From CAYGTK01 sp964352775 (GTDB taxonomy: Bacteria; Bacteroidota; Bacteroidia; Chitinophagales; CAIOSU01): DNA of 7,681 nucleotides. The notes beneath the pieces were generated by a model, which saw nothing but the letters and a program-made list of their open reading frames with translations, was not told where the DNA came from and ran no database searches. The DNA lies in contig CAYGTK010000197.1 in assembly GCA_964352775.1 (NCBI GenBank), forward strand, positions 1 through 7,681, given 5' to 3'. The position numbers and the translations under genes were made by a program. Below are positions 5,118 through 7,681 of this stretch, in pieces. Position 1 is the stretch's first letter, and each line of letters starts with the position of its first letter.

Positions 5118-6974
5118 ATGAAGTATTTCTTGACCCTGTTGACCTTACTTTTATGTGTTGTGGGTACAAACGCCCAGCAAAGCCCCTTTGGTACGGGATC
5201 TATCAATGATCAATTGCTAGGCCCGTTGGATGACCTTACGGTGACGTTTAGTTCTAACGCAGCAGCGGGTTCTTTTTTTGATAACTACAATGTGCAAGAC
5301 ATACTAAGCACCAATACCTACGATCTTTACATACCTGCCGATTACGATAGTAGCGAGGCCTACGGCATTGTGCTATTCATCAATTCAGGAAATAATGGTG
5401 GCTTTAAAACCCAATGGAACTCGGTAATGGACGACCGCAAATTGATATGGGTAGCTGCCGACAATGTGGGCAATGCCATTAATGTAGGTATACGGATGTC
5501 CTACACTTGGTTTGCTTTGTATCGCATGCAAGAGTTATTCAATATCGATACCGATCGTATATACACGTCGGGTAATTCAGGCGGGGCACGAAGCGTTACG
5601 CAGCTAACATTTTTCTACCCAGAATGGATAGATGGTAGTTTGCCCTTGTGCGGGGCTTCTTTTGTAGATAGTGTTGCGCAAGATTATGAAACGCAGCAAC
5701 CGAATGGGCATTACGAAGCTCTATCGAATTTTAGTGATGTAGAACAAGACTATATCCGTTCCTATGGACAGCGCTATGCTATAATGACTTCTTACGATGA
5801 TTTCCGTGAAGGCGACATCATGAACATTTACCACAACGGCATGGAGCTGGAAGGTTTTGATGGAAAGTTTTTGGAAACAAGTGGTGGGCATTGTGCTACT
5901 ACAACTCAACACTTTCTAGATGCCTTGAATTTTGTGGAGCATCCTTTTTTACCTGTTATTGATAATCAATTTAATACCACAACTCCTGCGGTAGGTAATG
6001 CCTTTACTTATCAAAATGCCGATGTTAATGTTGGTGCAGGTACAATAGCTATAAGCCCTGTGGCAAATAGCATTGGCCAAGCCAAAGCGCGTGACCTCTT
6101 CCGATGGAATGACCCTATGGGTGCTATTATTGAAACCAACTGGGAATACCTACCCGCTTCAGCAAACAATAACATAGTGCACCTTGGTATTTGGGAATAC
6201 CGTGGCGATACGATGTATCAACTGAAGCAAGGCAAGCAATTGGAACAAGAGCTTGGCATATTGCTGACCATAGACAATACCACACCAGACCCTGTGGTAA
6301 CTATAAATGTGAACGACAGCGCAAACCTTGGTACACCGATCATAATCTATCAAAATACTATGACCGACTATGTAGCTTCCGAACCCGTGCGGGTGAAGTA
6401 TCACTTATGGGATAATGAGTTGAGAGTAGAGTTCAGTAACCATTTTAAGGCCCTAGGCGGAACGGCTAATGGTGTTAGATTGCTCGACGATCTTCGGTCG
6501 GTACAAATTACTTGGCCTGCTGTAAATGGCGGACTATATAACCCTTCTGATTGGGCCAATGGTGCATACTTAACGCTAGCCGTGCAGGCAGGTGACACTA
6601 CCATACCTGCAAGTATATTACTTAAAAATGCCAGCATAATATCGGCAGATACCCTAGCACTAGCATCGCTGCTACCAGCACCTATTGATACTACTGGCCC
6701 TATAGATACCACTACGCCTAACTCTATTGTGGAACACCTTGTAGAAATTAGCGTGATACCGAACCCTACTAATGGTAAGGTGAAGCTGCAATATCCAGCA
6801 GGTAACTACAGTATGTATCTAATTGATCCGCAAGGGAAAGAAGTGCTTACCACATCACTTTCAGGCATGGAGACATCATTGGATGTCAGTCAGATCTCTT
6901 CTGGCATTTACATCGGAAAGATGATAAGTGAAGTGGGCGAGGTATTTTGGTTTCGCCTAGTTAAGAGCGAGTAG
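5118..6974 (+). CDS. T9SS-secreted alpha/beta-hydrolase (esterase-like), multidomain
   Basis: A 618-aa predicted secreted enzyme. The signal peptide MKYFLTLLTLLLCVVGTNA precedes QQ. Residues about 55-275 form an alpha/beta-hydrolase domain resembling secreted esterases and PHB-depolymerase-like proteins: YDLYIPADYD (68-77), strand GIVLFINSG (83-91), nucleophile elbow SGNSGGA (151-157, Ser154), candidate acid Asp in TSYDDFREGD (D227, D228 or D233) and catalytic His in SGGHC (H258). Residues about 285-510 are beta-rich and look like a sugar- or surface-binding sandwich, not identified. A PIDTT repeat linker (522-534) leads to a T9SS type A sorting domain, about 541-618 (VIPNPTNG, LIDPQGKEV, ISSGIYIGKM, end FRLVKSE). 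The product should be exported to the surface or medium. The substrate is unknown; an ester, perhaps of a polysaccharide or polymer, is inference. Confidence 0.82.
   Translation: MKYFLTLLTLLLCVVGTNAQQSPFGTGSINDQLLGPLDDLTVTFSSNAAAGSFFDNYNVQDILSTNTYDLYIPADYDSSEAYGIVLFINSGNNGGFKTQWNSVMDDRKLIWVAADNVGNAINVGIRMSYTWFALYRMQELFNIDTDRIYTSGNSGGARSVTQLTFFYPEWIDGSLPLCGASFVDSVAQDYETQQPNGHYEALSNFSDVEQDYIRSYGQRYAIMTSYDDFREGDIMNIYHNGMELEGFDGKFLETSGGHCATTTQHFLDALNFVEHPFLPVIDNQFNTTTPAVGNAFTYQNADVNVGAGTIAISPVANSIGQAKARDLFRWNDPMGAIIETNWEYLPASANNNIVHLGIWEYRGDTMYQLKQGKQLEQELGILLTIDNTTPDPVVTINVNDSANLGTPIIIYQNTMTDYVASEPVRVKYHLWDNELRVEFSNHFKALGGTANGVRLLDDLRSVQITWPAVNGGLYNPSDWANGAYLTLAVQAGDTTIPASILLKNASIISADTLALASLLPAPIDTTGPIDTTTPNSIVEHLVEISVIPNPTNGKVKLQYPAGNYSMYLIDPQGKEVLTTSLSGMETSLDVSQISSGIYIGKMISEVGEVFWFRLVKSE
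6681..6716 (+). repeat. 18-bp tandem repeat encoding Thr/Pro/Asp linker
   Basis: Two imperfect 18-bp copies, 6681-6698 and 6699-6716, encode PIDTTG and PIDTTT in frame and are followed by another Pro. The copies differ at five positions, three of them in the last codon. They form the flexible linker between the beta-rich domain and the T9SS sorting domain of the hydrolase. Such linkers commonly vary in copy number between strains. Confidence 0.75.
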
Positions 6975-6985
6975 TTGCGTTAGTA

Positions 6986-7681
6986 TTATTTAATAACTCC
7001 TATCATAGCTGCGCAGTTCTCTCCATCTATGGCGGCAGATACAATACCGCCAGCGTAACCGGCCCCTTCACCACAAGGATAAAAGCCCTTTAACTGGGGA
7101 TGCTCTAATGTTTCTGTATCACGAGGTATGCGTACTGGGCTACTGGTTCTTGATTCTACACCTACTAATACTGCTTCGTTGGTATAAAAGCCTCTCATTT
7201 TCTGACCTAAAATAGGTAGGGCCTTTCGCAGTCGCTTGCTAATAAAACCGGGTAACACATGGTCGAGGTTAGCGCTTTTTAAACCTGGAATATAGGAACA
7301 CGTTGGAAGATCTTCACTGTTCTTTTTCTCTACATAATCTACCATACGTTGAGCAGGTGCTTGTAAATTCTCGCCCCCGATCATAAACGCCCTTTGTTCT
7401 ACATCTTTTTGAAAATGCATGGCTGCAAGTGGTCCATGTTGACTATAGTTCTTAATGTCTTCCAGCTCTACTTCAACTACCATTCCGCTATTAGCGTAAG
7501 GGTTGTTTCGTTTACTTGGAGACCAACCATTAACAACGACTTCACCCGGCGATGTAGCTGCTGGGGCAATTATACCGCCCGGACACATACAGATTGAATA
7601 GGGCCCACGTCGGCTAGCTTGATACACCAAGCTATATGAGGCAGGAGGTAGAAATGGTCCTCTGTCTGCACAATGGTATTG
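6986..7681 (-). CDS. FAD-dependent dehydrogenase (COG2509-type), 5'-partial
   Basis: C-terminal 231 residues of a FAD-dependent oxidoreductase of the uncharacterised NAD(FAD)-utilising dehydrogenase group, whose full members are about 520-550 aa. The frame stays open to the window edge (QYHCADRGPFLPPASYS lies upstream of the TTG at 7630), so the Rossmann FAD-binding N-terminus is outside. Family landmarks are SICMCPGGIIAPA, VVNGWSPSKRNNPYANSG, FQKDVEQRAF, GENLQAPAQRMVDY and the C-terminal FAD-contacting CGEGAGYAGGIVSAAIDG. It is probably cytoplasmic, with unknown physiological substrate. The gene converges on the T9SS hydrolase gene with only 11 bp between the stops and no terminator hairpin in the gap. 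Confidence 0.9.
   Translation of the reverse strand, partial: QYHCADRGPFLPPASYSLVYQASRRGPYSICMCPGGIIAPAATSPGEVVVNGWSPSKRNNPYANSGMVVEVELEDIKNYSQHGPLAAMHFQKDVEQRAFMIGGENLQAPAQRMVDYVEKKNSEDLPTCSYIPGLKSANLDHVLPGFISKRLRKALPILGQKMRGFYTNEAVLVGVESRTSSPVRIPRDTETLEHPQLKGFYPCGEGAGYAGGIVSAAIDGENCAAMIGVIK

Noticed and set aside
7628..7630. TTG as the true start of the dehydrogenase
   Set aside because: The frame continues upstream to the window edge with family-like residues, and the FAD-binding N-terminal domain must lie beyond it.

Overview
The window looks like chromosomal DNA of a Bacteroidota (Bacteroidetes) bacterium. Two predicted secreted proteins end in type A type IX secretion (T9SS) C-terminal sorting domains, a system confined to that phylum. 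The ClpB Walker A motif has the GTTGVGKT form that I recall as usual in Bacteroidota. Translation starts show little Shine-Dalgarno character. Three intact genes end in TAG, so TAG is an ordinary stop codon here.

Layout: (1) positions 2-1477 (+) hold the 3' part of clpB, a disaggregase. It is cut short by an in-frame TAG at 1475-1477, and recognisable ClpB tail sequence continues in the same frame to a TAA at 1664-1666. A good intrinsic terminator follows at 1699-1742. (2) On the minus strand, 3450 to 1741, lies a tight three-gene operon with 4-bp and 17-bp overlaps: a 125-aa single-pass membrane protein, a 176-aa single-pass membrane protein with a YGFF motif, and a 273-aa polytopic HTTM protein (vitamin K-dependent carboxylase/SdpB-like) that keeps the Lys matching the carboxylase active-site base. 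(3) On the plus strand, 3586-4344 encodes a small T9SS cargo protein with a probable lamin-tail-like domain, closed by a 30-bp perfectly palindromic terminator. (4) At 4408-4974 is an Fe-S-type uracil-DNA glycosylase family protein whose start codon lies 5 bp beyond that terminator's T-run. (5) At 5118-6974 is a 618-aa T9SS cargo protein with an alpha/beta-hydrolase (esterase-like) domain and a beta-rich second domain. (6) At 6986-7681 on the minus strand is the C-terminal part of a COG2509-type FAD-dependent dehydrogenase that runs off the window.

Most of the window is ordinary housekeeping and secreted-protein content. The two items most worth attention are the amber codon inside clpB and the HTTM operon. 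The operon resembles in outline the SdpA/SdpB part of a peptide-maturation system, or a gamma-carboxylase-like membrane modification module, but no peptide substrate is visible. No tRNA, rRNA, CRISPR array, insertion sequence or attachment site was recognised. No gene-free stretch exceeds about 150 bases.
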